Shown here: piece by piece, positions 17,596-26,739 of the stretch
Position numbering within the stretch: position 1 is the first letter of the stretch
Layout: the number at the start of each line of letters is the position of its first letter
Source: Bog-159 sp963818855
GTDB lineage: Bacteria; Acidobacteriota; Terriglobia; Bryobacterales; Bryobacteraceae
DNA length: 64,000 nt
Reading direction: 5' to 3'
Assembly (NCBI GenBank): GCA_963818855.1
Contig: CAWFUH010000005.1
Span: 62,001 to 126,000 of the forward strand
The notes under the pieces: model-generated
Database searches by the model: none
What the model was told of the DNA's origin: nothing
The model's input: only the letters and a program-made list of their open reading frames with translations
Position numbers and translations under genes: made by a program

Positions 17596-18380
17596 CTCTG
17601 GCACCTCGGACAATAATGCGTCCCCCGCTGCGCGACCAGGGTCCGCCGTATGGCTGCTCCGCACACCACGCAGGGCTCGCCCGTCCGCTGATAAACGCGG
17701 TGCTCGAATTGGAAAAAGCCGCGCCGGCCGTCGGCGTCCACGTAATCCGAAATCGAGGAGCCGCCCTTCGCGATAGCTTGCGTCAAGACCTCCACGATGG
17801 CGGCATGCAGCCGCTTCACGCGCTCCGGACGCAATCGAGCACCGATGGCCAGCGGATGAATGCCCGCCCGGAACAGCGCTTCGTCGGCATAGATGTTGCC
17901 CACACCGCGCACGAAGTGCTGATCGAGCAGGACCGACTTGATGCGCGCTTTTCGGCGCTTCAGCCGCCCGGCGAACTCCGCCAAGGTGACTTCGAGCGGC
18001 TCCGGGCCGAGTTTCTCCACACGCGCCGGTAATCCGTGGGCCACCTCGATCCGGCCAAACTGACGCTGATCCTCGTAACGCAACACGCCCCGGTCCAGAT
18101 TCACAATCGCGTGCGTATGCCGCCCGGGCGTGCCGCCCAACAGAAGCTTGCCGGTCATACCGAGGTGCACCACCAGGCAATGCCCGGCATCCAGCTCGAT
18201 CACGATAAACTTGCCGCGCCTGCGGATTGCCCGGATACGCCGGCCAGCCAGCGCGGCACTCATCTGGTCCGCATCGCCGCGCAGGATGCGCGGGCAACTG
18301 AATTCGGCGGAGACGATGCGCCGCCCGGCAATACGGGCAATCGACCGGACTACAGTTTCGACCTCGGGAAGCTCAGGCAC
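17592..18380 (-). CDS. mutM: Formamidopyrimidine-DNA glycosylase (Fpg/MutM)
   Basis: 262 aa, GTG start giving the mature N-terminus PELPEVETVVRS. It removes 8-oxoguanine and formamidopyrimidines from DNA and nicks the strand. Visible features: catalytic Pro2 and Glu3, the RRRGKFIVIEL strand with the catalytic Lys, the helix-two-turn-helix with FVRGVGNIYADEALF, and a C-terminal zinc finger (CVVC..CPRC) ending CQR. The GTG overlaps the end of the Rieske gene by 8 bases, and the stop overlaps the phosphoesterase start. A longer open frame to 18521 only runs through the Rieske gene. Its presence in a redox operon fits an oxidative-damage theme. Confidence 0.96.
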   Translation of the reverse strand: MPELPEVETVVRSIARIAGRRIVSAEFSCPRILRGDADQMSAALAGRRIRAIRRRGKFIVIELDAGHCLVVHLGMTGKLLLGGTPGRHTHAIVNLDRGVLRYEDQRQFGRIEVAHGLPARVEKLGPEPLEVTLAEFAGRLKRRKARIKSVLLDQHFVRGVGNIYADEALFRAGIHPLAIGARLRPERVKRLHAAIVEVLTQAIAKGGSSISDYVDADGRRGFFQFEHRVYQRTGEPCVVCGAAIRRTLVAQRGTHYCPRCQR

Positions 18381-18687
18381 GGTCCGGCACTTCGAGCATG
18401 ACGTCGTCGCCCGCCACTTCCACCGGGTAGGTGGCCACTTTCTGCGAAGGATCAAAATCGTTGGCGCCGGTCTGGCAATCCCACTCCCAGGCGTGCCAGG
18501 GGCACACCACGTTGTTCCCATGGAGCGCGCCTTGCCCCAACGGTCCGCCGCGGTGCAGGCAGGTTCCGCTCAGCGCGGTGACGCGCCCAGCCACGCGGCA
18601 GAGCGCATATATGTCATTCCCCACCGTGACTTCGGTAACCGAATCGGCGGGCAACTGTGAGAGACTGGCGACTTTGACGAGTGGCAT
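18373..18687 (-). CDS. Rieske [2Fe-2S] ferredoxin-like protein (NirD/BphF type)
   Basis: 104 aa. Cluster ligands are Cys43/His45 (CLHRGGPLG) and Cys62/His65 (CPWHAWEW), spaced as in small soluble Rieske proteins such as ferredoxin components of dioxygenases or NirD. It would carry one electron at a time in the cytoplasm. The start codon lies 3 bases after the stop of the flavoprotein gene, which is a likely electron donor; the 3' end overlaps mutM. No oxygenase subunit is present, so the final acceptor is unknown. Confidence 0.92.
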   Translation of the reverse strand: MPLVKVASLSQLPADSVTEVTVGNDIYALCRVAGRVTALSGTCLHRGGPLGQGALHGNNVVCPWHAWEWDCQTGANDFDPSQKVATYPVEVAGDDVMLEVPDRA

Positions 18688-18690
18688 TGC

Positions 18691-19962
18691 TCAAACCATT
18701 TTACTCAACTGCTGCGCGGCAATCAGGACCGGGTCCCACACCGTAGCGAACGGCGGGGCATAGGCGAGGTCCAACTGTGCGACATCATCCACGCGCATGC
18801 GATTGTGCAGGGCCGTGGCGACTACGTTGATGCGCCCCTCCGCGCCATCTTCGCCCCATATCGATCCGCCCAGCAGACGACATGTCGCGGCGTCGGCCAC
18901 CAACTCCACCGTAAGGGGCTTGCCGCCGAAATAACCGGCGCGGCTCCGGGCTGTGATGCGCGCGGAAACCGGAGAGAAACCTTCACGCCGCGCCTGTTCT
19001 ACAGACAAGCCGCTGAAGGCCACACCCAAACCGAAGATGTTCAAGATGGCCGTGCCCACCACGCCCGCAAAACGCTCGCGCCCGCCGGCGGCATTGGCGC
19101 CCGCCACGCGTCCCATTTTATTGGCGGTGGTCCCGAGTGGGATGTACGCCGGCCGGCCGGTCACCAGGTGCAGTGCTTCGGCGCAATCGCCCGCCGCGTA
19201 AACGCCGGGCAGGTTGGTCTCCATGTGCTCGTCCACGCGAATCGCGCCAGTTTGGCCGATCTCGACGCCGGCCTCTACCGCGAGTTCGGTGTTGGGCTCG
19301 ATGCCGGTCGAGAGAATCGCCAGATCGTAGCGCGTCAGGTCCGGCATTGGCGTGTTCAATTGCAATGGCACGCGAAAGCGTTCAAGGCGCTCGCCGACGG
19401 CCTTGGTCAGTTCGGCATCGGCGCGGCCCAACACGTCCGCGCCCCGCTCGACAACCGTAACCGCCAGGCCATTGCGGCGCAGCGCGTCCGCCGTTTCAAG
19501 GCCTATGTACCCTGCGCCGATCACCACGGCCCGTTGGGGCTTCCGGTCGCGTAAATATACCTTTAAGCGCTCGGCGTCTTCGAGCGTGTGCAAGGTGAAC
19601 GCGTGTGCCGCGCCGGCTAACGCCAGCGATCGCGGCCGCGCTCCAGTGGCGATCACCAGGCGGTCGTAGTGCACGCGCTCGGGGCCAAGATTCACCTCGC
19701 GCCGCGGGTGGGAAATCGAAACCACGCGCGCGCCGGTGCGCACTTGAATGTTGCGTTCTTTGCGGAAATACTCCGGCGTGTAAACGGTGAGGTCCGCTGC
19801 GCGGCGCACGCGGCCTTCCAGGTAATACGGCAGGCCGCAGGCGCCGTAGGAGATGTCCGGCCCCTTTTCGAGCACCACGATTTCCAGACCAGGATCGATC
19901 CGCCGCGCACGGGAAGCGGCGCTCAGCCCCGCGGCCACACCGCCGATAACCAGCAGCCGCAT
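18691..19962 (-). CDS. CoA-disulfide-reductase-like FAD/NAD(P)H oxidoreductase
   Basis: 423 aa. Two Rossmann folds: the FAD-binding GGVAAGLSAASRARR at the N-terminus and the NAD(P)H-binding VIGAGYIGLETADALRR near residue 150. The ATGARPRSLAL and GVYAAGDCAEA signatures sit at the standard places. SYGACGLPYY contains Cys42, the single active-site cysteine of CoA disulfide reductases and NADH oxidases in this family. The C-terminal dimerisation domain is present. It probably reduces a low-molecular-weight disulfide, a persulfide or O2, or passes electrons to the neighbouring Rieske protein. It is 7 bases from the STAS gene and 3 from the Rieske gene. Confidence 0.9.
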   Translation of the reverse strand: MRLLVIGGVAAGLSAASRARRIDPGLEIVVLEKGPDISYGACGLPYYLEGRVRRAADLTVYTPEYFRKERNIQVRTGARVVSISHPRREVNLGPERVHYDRLVIATGARPRSLALAGAAHAFTLHTLEDAERLKVYLRDRKPQRAVVIGAGYIGLETADALRRNGLAVTVVERGADVLGRADAELTKAVGERLERFRVPLQLNTPMPDLTRYDLAILSTGIEPNTELAVEAGVEIGQTGAIRVDEHMETNLPGVYAAGDCAEALHLVTGRPAYIPLGTTANKMGRVAGANAAGGRERFAGVVGTAILNIFGLGVAFSGLSVEQARREGFSPVSARITARSRAGYFGGKPLTVELVADAATCRLLGGSIWGEDGAEGRINVVATALHNRMRVDDVAQLDLAYAPPFATVWDPVLIAAQQLSKMV

Positions 19963-19969
19963 GCGCCGG

Positions 19970-20377
19970 CTACTCCTCTTTTTTCATCTGCTCGACGAAA
20001 CTCAGGATATCGAAGGTCTTGATGGCGCGGTCGGGGAAGAAGCTGTTCACCGCGTCCTGCTCATCGGTGAACAAATCAAATACGGTGGCGAGCTTGGTCA
20101 TAACCAACAACTCGATATTGCGGCGGTTGAGGTTCAGCAGTTTCACGGCACCGCCGGCCTTGCGCTGGCTGGTGGAACACATGACCAGCGCGCCCAGCCC
20201 GGTGCTATCGATGTAATCCACGTGGGCCAGGTTGAGGATGATATTCTTTTGCCCGGCGGCGGTCACCGCCGCCACTTTGTCGCGCAGCGTGGTGGCTTCC
20301 TGGCCGACGGTAATGCGGCCCTTCAGGTCCAGAATCACGATGCCTTCGTGCTCCCGCTGCTGGATTTCTAGGCTCAT
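19970..20377 (-). CDS. STAS-domain anti-sigma factor antagonist
   Basis: 135 aa. It has an SpoIIAA-like STAS fold with the DSTGLGALV motif; Ser58 is the residue phosphorylated in family members by their cognate anti-sigma kinases. The unphosphorylated protein binds the anti-sigma factor and frees a sigma factor. An extension of ~25 residues (RAIKTFDILSFVEQMKKEE) follows the domain. It lies 1 base after the ferredoxin gene and 7 before the flavoprotein gene, an unusual place for a partner-switching component. No kinase or phosphatase partner is nearby. Confidence 0.88.
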   Translation of the reverse strand: MSLEIQQREHEGIVILDLKGRITVGQEATTLRDKVAAVTAAGQKNIILNLAHVDYIDSTGLGALVMCSTSQRKAGGAVKLLNLNRRNIELLVMTKLATVFDLFTDEQDAVNSFFPDRAIKTFDILSFVEQMKKEE

Positions 20378-20378
20378 G

Positions 20379-20729
20379 TCAGGCCGGCATCTTGTAGCCT
20401 ACCATGACCTCCACTTCCTCGATGGCAACCATCTCGATGGCGTCCCAAGGGCAGCCGTCCAGGAACGCGCCGTCTGGCCCCTTGCTAGTACACTTCTTGC
20501 AGCCGATGCAGAGGATGGGGTCCACTTCAATGCGGCCGAACGGCGAGTGATCTTCGTCGGGCACCCAATACATGCAATCGGCCACCGGGCAATACGGTAC
20601 GCAGGCCGGCGAACCGGCGCAGCCGGTGCAGCATTCGGTGATGATTGCCAACTCCTTGGGCCGCTTCTTGCGAGGTGTGGCGATGCCCTCCGACTTGGGC
20701 TCCATTTTGACGACGGCAACGGCGGACAT
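20379..20729 (-). CDS. Cysteine-rich 4Fe-4S ferredoxin
   Basis: 116 aa from the ATG at 20729; the longer open frame runs into the upstream hairpin array and is rejected. Ten cysteines (33, 34, 37, 43, 47, 52, 74, 77, 80, 93) form two cluster-binding groups: ECCTGCAGSPACVPYCPVAD and CIGCKKC followed by DGCPWDAIEM. The second group has an insertion before its last Cys-Pro. It is a soluble electron carrier and the first gene of the six-gene operon. Just upstream (20760-20849) lies a four-hairpin element that may affect its transcription. Confidence 0.9.
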   Translation of the reverse strand: MSAVAVVKMEPKSEGIATPRKKRPKELAIITECCTGCAGSPACVPYCPVADCMYWVPDEDHSPFGRIEVDPILCIGCKKCTSKGPDGAFLDGCPWDAIEMVAIEEVEVMVGYKMPA

Positions 20730-20759
20730 GCAATGGATTATGACATAAAACGAACGCTG

Positions 20760-20849
20760 GTGGGGCAGACCTCCAGGTCTGCAGCGGGTCTCCCGACCCG
20801 CCGTTTGCGGGACGTGGACGTCCCGCGCAGGACTGGAGTCCTGCCCCAC
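20760..20849. repeat. Array of four hairpins enclosed by an outer stem
   Basis: Perfect arms in order: GCAGACCT/AGGTCTGC (20765-20782), GCGGGTC/GACCCGC (20784-20801), GCGGGACGT/ACGTCCCGC (20807-20826) and GCAGGACT/AGTCCTGC (20827-20844). Three of the loops are 2 bases long. The ends GTGGGGCAG (20760-20768) and CTGCCCCAC (20841-20849) also pair, giving a closed multibranch form. Noncoding; it resembles clustered REP/BIME elements. Confidence 0.75.
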
Positions 20850-20867
20850 GAGGACGGCACACACAAT

Positions 20868-20896
20868 AAAAAAGGGGGCGGCTGAAAGCCACCCCC
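20868..20896 (-). terminator. Intrinsic terminator of the TonB-receptor gene
   Basis: On the minus strand, GGGGGTGGCT and AGCCGCCCCC pair around a TTC loop (one G-U pair) and are followed by TTTTTT. The U tract and wobble only make sense for minus-strand RNA. It lies 32 bases past the receptor stop at 20928. Confidence 0.8.
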
Positions 20897-20927
20897 TGCG
20901 ATTGATTCCAAACTTCGCGAACGAAGT

Positions 20928-23900
20928 CTAGAAGTTGTACTTGACCGCGAACTCGATCACGCGCGGCACCTGTTCTTATACAACGGGGACCCCGTGGTGA
21001 GTCGCGTTCAGGTTGGTTTGACTCAACGCGTTGTTCGCCCCGGAGAAGTTCAGGTTGACGTCGCCGTTGCCGGATATGCCGAATTCCCAAAGCGGATGGT
21101 TCAGGAAGTTGAACGCCGAGAACCGGAACTCGACTTTCTGATGCTCCTTGAAGAGGAAGTCTTTGTAAATCGCGAGGTCGCTGTTGAAGAAAGCGGGCCC
21201 CTTGATGTACGGCCAGACGAAATCGCCTGCTGGCGGCCCGACGGAGGCGCGAAACAGTTCGGGTTGAAGTATTGACCGGATTTCAGCCCGTTGCGCGGGT
21301 CGCAGGTGAGAATGGGCTGGCAGCCTCCGGCGTTCGTACCCAGACAATTGGAGGGTTGACAACTGAGTGGGGAACCCTGCGTTCAGCGTGCCGGCCGTGT
21401 TCGGCTGCAGGGGCGGCCCGCTCTGCCCTGCGTAATGCCCGAGAGCACCCAGCCATTCACCACCCCTCCCAGGAGTTTGTTGTCTTTCACGGGAGCGGGC
21501 AGGTTAATGACATAGGCGGCATTGAAGATGTGCGTCCGGTCATAGGACAGCACGCCGTAATTCGCCGCCGCGCTGTACGGATCCACGACGTTGCCGCTGT
21601 TGCTTCCGTTGGCGCTATTTTGATCGCGAACGCCCAGGTTCTTGCTGAACGAATAATTCGTAGTGAACGTGAAGCGTCCGGATTGCTTCTGCCACGTGGC
21701 GATAAACGCGTTGTAATTGGAGTAGCTGCCGTGACCCTGCAACGAGATGCCCGTGTAGTTATGGTACGGGTAGAAGTCGTTCAGGTTTGGAAAAGCCTTG
21801 AACGAGCCAAATGACACAGGTTGCTCCAGTAGCAGGCTCCGTTAGCAGCGAGCCGCAAAGGTTCTGGCCGGTGATCGGATCGACCCCGAAGAACGCACCC
21901 AGCGGAATGTTGTCAATGTTTCCCTAAATCGCCGCCGCCATTCGTCAGCAGATCGCGCGACCGGCTGCCCGCATACTGGAATTCCGCAACCGAACGCCAG
22001 GGAGCGCGCTGCGAAATGGTGGCATTGTAGGTCCAGGTATTGGGTGTATTTTCGTCGCCCATCGTCAGCGCGCTGATTCCAGTACCGAGCCCAGGCGCAC
22101 CCAATGCGGCCAGTGTATTGTTGGAAGTTATTCCACCCCACGCAGCATTGGCTAGTGACGCCCTGCGCTATCGAGGCCCAGCGGCTGGTTATAACCCGCG
22201 CTGGCGCTGTTGTAGGAAATCTGGTACCGGAACAGACCGGCGCCTCCGCGGAACACGGTTTTGCCGTTCCCGAAGATGTCGTAAGCAAAGCCGAAGCGCG
22301 GCTCTACGAAGAACGTCTTCGACGGGAAGCCCGATAGCGGGATGGCGGGATCGATGCTGTGCCATTCGAGGCCCGTAAAGCCCGGAGCCGACGAAGTATT
22401 GTTGTAGGTAGCGGGATCCCAAACAGCAACGCCGTGGTTGTCGTCCGGCACCCAATTACCCATGTGCTCGAAGCGCAGCCCGCCGGTGAGCGTGAGCCTG
22501 CGGGTGGCCTTCCACTGGTCGTTCACGAAGAACGAAACTTGGTGGTACTTCATATCCTGCACGACCTCGCCCTCATCTTGCGGTGAAGTTTTCACCGCGA
22601 GCCATCACCCAGTCGGCCAAGGGGTTGCCCGTGCTGGTCGCGTGCCACGGATCGAATTCCATGGCCCCGTTGGTCCCACGTGTCGAAACTGCCGCTGGTC
22701 TGGTAATTGCGGGCGTAATCCCAATAGACGCCCGCCTTGAGGGTGTGGCTGCCTTGGATCTTGGTCACGTTGTCGCTGATTTGCGGCGTCTGCGACAGCT
22801 TGCCGAAAGCAGTTTTGGGGGCCAGGCGTAAAGGGCTCGCCGAACTGATACGTGGTGAAACCAACGGACCCCGCATAGTCTGCCCGCTATAGCCATAAGT
22901 ATTAGGCATCTGCGGCGTGTACGGATTCGAGAACAGGCCGGTCATATTGAATCCGATCTTGGAGGGGTCAACAGCGGCCGGATTGCCGAGGATAATCGGG
23001 TTAAGGAAGGTGGCTTCGGCGAAGACGAATTCGTTGGTAAGCGTGGGGCTGAACACGTGTACCAGGTTCGCGCTGTAAACATTGGAAAGCTGATTGGCGT
23101 TCTGAGCTGGACGGATAGGGCAAAGAACCGCCGATCGACCACCAGATGGCGATCGGGTTTTGATCGTGCTCCAACTGCTTGTTCCAGGAGAAGAACAACT
23201 TGGTCTTATCGTTGACGTTGTAGTCGCCGCGCAGACGGAGCTCATAGCGATTCACCGGGGGTGCCACTGAAACCAATTATAGTTGGAACCCGTCGAATTG
23301 CGTGGCCGGATCGGCGTTCGGCTCGGGCATCAGCTTCAGGATCGCCGCCGAATTCGGATCGAGCGGCTTTGAGGGATCATGACCGCCTGGGAACGGGTGC
23401 CGCCACCGTTGCCGCCCTCGGTAGGGGCGGTCGCCCACCAGATATTGCGCGGTCCGTTGAACTGGCAAACGCCGGTCCGAGACAGGCAAGATACGCCGGA
23501 GAGAAATTGCCCGCCATCATCTGCGACGGTGGGCACGAAGTAGCTATTGCAGGGTGCCGGCCGGCTGATTGTTCCATATACTCAAACGCAGCATAAAAGA
23601 ACAACTTGTCGTGGTTCTTGTTGAAATGGGTATGCGGGATGATGACCGGGCCGCCAAAATCACCGCCGGGATAGTAGAAGCTATTCGAAGGAGCCTGCGC
23701 TTTCTGGCTATTGTTGTACGAGCCGTTGGAATCGAAGACGCCGTTGCGCGCATAGAGATAGGCGCCGCCATGGAACTGCGCGCCGCCGCTCTTTCCGATC
23801 GCCTGGAAAGTGACCGGGCCTTTTGCGAATTCCGCGCCGTATGCCGAGGTCAAAATTGAAACCTCTTGCACCTGGTTCTGGTTGATATTGGCCGTCTGCG

Positions 23901-24615
23901 TACCCTGGTTGCCCGGGTCGAGCAGGTTTGCGCCATCTGACGTCATGGTCACGGCGCCATAGAGCGGGGCGCCTTGAGGAGAAAAATTGCCGATAGGCCC
24001 GTTGTTGCTGGATGTAGGAGACGACCCTTGACCCCACATGCTCTGGCCGAGCCCCGAAGCGATAGCCGTGCCAGGCATGATCTTGATCAACTCAGCCGCA
24101 TCGCGCCCGGAGAGCGAGATATTCTCGACCATGTTCTTATTCAGCGTCTGGCTGGATTGTCCGGAATCTACCGGAACCACCACGTCGGCGCCTGCCACAA
24201 CCTCGACTTCCTGTTTCGTGGATTGGACCTGGAGAATGATCGTCGGCAAACGTAGAGTAGAGCCCTGCGTCAGCGTGATGCCCTGTTCTTCAAAAGTCTG
24301 CAATCCCGCCGCAGTGACCATAAGCGTGTATGTTGCGGGCAGAATCGACGGGAAATCAAAAGCACCCGCGCTGTTCGTGACACTGTCGCGAAGGGCGCCG
24401 GTTGCCTCGTTTTTCAGAACTACTTTCGCCCCGGGGACGACTGCTCCAGTTGCGTCGGTGACCGTGGCACCAATCGACCCGCTGGCAAACTGCGCAAATA
24501 CAGGTACTTGCGAGAGTGCCAGGGCCACGATCAATAATCCCAACAACCAGAAAGATCTTCCCGGATGGCTATGCCGAGCTATTACGGAGGCCGGCATCCG
24601 ATCTGGTATTTTCAT
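20928..24615 (-). pseudogene. Oar-like TonB-dependent receptor, multiply frameshifted
   Basis: The N-terminal ~360 codons are intact: a start at 24615 preceded by AAAGGGG, a signal peptide (~residues 20-42), a carboxypeptidase-regulatory-like domain (SIGATVTDATGAVVPGAKV), and a plug region with NISLSGRDAAELIKIMPG. From ~23530 onward the beta-barrel is spread over all three frames. Recognisable blocks are LRGDYNVNDKTKLFFSWNKQ (~23200), VFSPTLTNEFVFAEA (~23050), VSFFVNDQWKATRRLTLTGG (~22530), TFTTNYSFSKNLG (~21660) and KVEFRFSAFNFLNHPLWEFG (~21110). The aromatic C-terminus RVIEFAVKYNF is before the TAG at 20928. At least nine frame changes are needed. Intact, it would import oligosaccharide or other large ligands across the outer membrane. 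Confidence 0.8.
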
Positions 24616-25071
24616 TTGACCCCTTTCTAACCTCTTGTTTTTATTTTTTCTAAACGCAAAACCCCTTGCCCACGTGATCCTGCCCCAAACAAGAAACAGA
24701 ACCTGAAACACCTGAAACTAGCGGGTTGCCAGTAGCATAACCCCACTACACCACTCAGTCAAGCTAATTCAGCGCGCCAAAGCCGCGCCTAGACGCCGGT
24801 TAACAGTGGCACAAATCGACCCGGTTACGTCTTGGCGAGTGTAGCGCGGTGCGTGTGGGCGAACTAGTACATTTCAGTTACCCCTCTTCCGCTGGGCCGA
24901 ACTGACTACTAAAGCTAAAGGAGTTAGCCGCTGTAACACCGCCTTCGAAAAACCATAGTGGTGCTATATTCCCAATGTTTTCAGTAATGTACGCCTTGTT
25001 ACAAAATTGATATCGACCGATTGTCCCGATTTTACAAGTGCACATATTCGCCACAGCACAGCGCAAGCGTG
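24616..25071. other. Long divergent intergenic region
   Basis: About 460 bases between the TonB receptor start and the malectin-receptor promoter. It is more AT-rich than its surroundings near 24640-24660 and 24960-25030. No ORF with family features, no strong hairpin and no clear minus-strand promoter could be assigned; it probably holds the receptor's promoter and a long leader. Confidence 0.4.
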
Positions 25072-25077
25072 TATAAT
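25072..25077 (+). promoter_or_regulatory. -10 box of a near-leaderless promoter
   Basis: A perfect TATAAT ends 8 bases before the ATG at 25086, so transcription would begin at or within ~2 bases of the start codon. The -35 region (about 25047-25052) is weak. No Shine-Dalgarno sequence can fit. Confidence 0.55.
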
Positions 25078-25085
25078 CGCGACAA

Positions 25086-26702
25086 ATGGGGGATCGGAAT
25101 CATGGTGGACTGCGCCCGACCGAAGTTACCGGAGTAACAGGAGCCGAACGTCGGGAACTCAGCGCCATACTCGCCTCTCCCACGTTTGCCCGCGCCCAGC
25201 GCTCCATCAAAGTGCTGGAGTACATCTGCGAGAAACATTTTCAGGGTCAGGATGCCCAGGTGTGTGAATACAGCATCGCCACGGAAGTGCTCGGCAGGCC
25301 CACGAATTTCGATCCGGCCGAAGATGCCATTGCCCGCGTGGAGATCCATCGGCTGCGTAAGAAACTAAGGGAGTATTACGCCGCTGAGGGGTCCCACCAG
25401 CCGCTCAAGATCATCATCCCGCCAGGGATGTATACGCCGGTTTTTCAATCGGACGGAAGTTTCGCGCCGCCTCCCGTAAACGGGGATGCGCCCGCGGAAT
25501 CCGCGACGCCGGCAGTGGCTGAAGCGCCAGCCGATCCCCTGCCGGATGTGCCGGAGCCGTCTCCCGCCCAGCCGTCCCCAAAACAACCCGGCAAACGCCG
25601 CAGAACCTGGTTGTGGGGTATCGCCGCGGTAGCCATTGCGGCTGTGGCCGTCACCGCCGCAGTATTACGAAGTGGGGGCGACCGCCATCGCGCGGAACCC
25701 GCGGCCCCCGTTGATCCGCCCCACATCGCGGCCGCCGCCACACCGGAGAGCTCGGTCCGAATTATCGCGGGCTACGACCGCACATATACGGATCACCGAG
25801 GGCATACCTGGCTGCCGGACCGATATTTTGAGGGTGGCGGACGACCTGCCGCGCCATTCCGTCAGTTTTTCGCCCGCACATCCGACCCTCTGCTTTACCA
25901 AAACGGACGGATCGGGCTGACTGCATACAACATCCCTCTGAAACCCGGGACGTATGAAATGAAGCTGCATTTTGCGGAGCCGGTATACGGCCCGGGATTG
26001 GAAACCGGCGGCGGCGAGAACAGCCGGGTGTTCGACATTCTCTTGAATGGCAAGCCATTGCTGACCAGTTTCGACATCGTTTCCGATGCGGGCGGCCCGC
26101 TGATTGCCGACGTCCGGGTATTTAAGGATATCCAGCCTGGACCGGACGGCATTCTCCGGGTGGGTTTTCACGCACAGCGCGAGCAAACTATCATCAGCGC
26201 GATCGAAATCCAGCCGGCCGAGCCGCACAAGCTTAACCCTATCCGGATCGTGACCCAACCCAATTCCGTGACCGATTCACGCGGTAGCGTTTGGGAGGCG
26301 GACAACTATTATTATGGCGGGCAGGTTTCGAACCATTTCAAAGGGGTCAGCGGCACGGCGGATGGGGATTTGTTCGCCAACGAGCGGTACGGCCACTTTT
26401 CATACGCCATCCCGGTCGCGCCGGGAGTGTATATGGCGAATTTATACTTCGCCGAAACGTATTGGGGCAAGGAAAATGAAGGCGGCGGCGGCCCGGGCCA
26501 GCGTGTGTTTGATATCTACTGCAACGGATCGGTGATTGCCCATAACCTGGATATCCTGAAGGAAACCGGCCCCAACCAGGCTTTGATCAAGAGATTCCGG
26601 GGCTTGCGGCCCACCGCGCAGGGTAAACTGAATTTCGAATTTGTCCCGGTGGTCAACTATGCGTCGGTCTACGCCATCGAGGTGCTGGACCAGGGGCGTT
26701 AG
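25086..26702 (+). CDS. Membrane-anchored winged-helix protein with two malectin-like domains
   Basis: 538 aa. Residues ~15-105 are a DNA-binding-like N-terminal domain common in acidobacterial signalling proteins (LSAILASPTFARAQRSIKVL, FDPAEDAIARVEIHRLRKKL, PPGMYTPVF). A Pro-rich linker (~115-165) and one membrane helix (RTWLWGIAAVAIAAVAVTAA, ~170-190) follow. Outside are two malectin-like domains (~225-375 and ~385-535), each with an RIIAGYD/RIVTQPN-type opening and a TY-x-x-x-LHFAE/NLYFAE strand and ending in an AIEI/AIEV strand. Malectins bind carbohydrate, so a ToxR-like one-component sensor of glycans is a reasonable inference. It is divergent from the TonB receptor, the likely target. 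It could equally be a structural protein whose N-terminal domain does not bind DNA. Confidence 0.82.
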   Translation: MGDRNHGGLRPTEVTGVTGAERRELSAILASPTFARAQRSIKVLEYICEKHFQGQDAQVCEYSIATEVLGRPTNFDPAEDAIARVEIHRLRKKLREYYAAEGSHQPLKIIIPPGMYTPVFQSDGSFAPPPVNGDAPAESATPAVAEAPADPLPDVPEPSPAQPSPKQPGKRRRTWLWGIAAVAIAAVAVTAAVLRSGGDRHRAEPAAPVDPPHIAAAATPESSVRIIAGYDRTYTDHRGHTWLPDRYFEGGGRPAAPFRQFFARTSDPLLYQNGRIGLTAYNIPLKPGTYEMKLHFAEPVYGPGLETGGGENSRVFDILLNGKPLLTSFDIVSDAGGPLIADVRVFKDIQPGPDGILRVGFHAQREQTIISAIEIQPAEPHKLNPIRIVTQPNSVTDSRGSVWEADNYYYGGQVSNHFKGVSGTADGDLFANERYGHFSYAIPVAPGVYMANLYFAETYWGKENEGGGGPGQRVFDIYCNGSVIAHNLDILKETGPNQALIKRFRGLRPTAQGKLNFEFVPVVNYASVYAIEVLDQGR

Positions 26703-26705
26703 GCC

Positions 26706-26738
26706 AAGGGCTGCGCCCTTGATATCCCTGCGGGATAT
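26706..26738. terminator. Two tandem hairpins after the malectin-receptor gene
   Basis: AAGGGC/GCCCTT (26706-26720) and ATATCCC/GGGATAT (26722-26738), both with TGC loops, begin 4 bases after the stop codon. No T run follows. Probably a transcription end or mRNA 3' protection element. Confidence 0.5.
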
Positions 26739-26739
26739 G

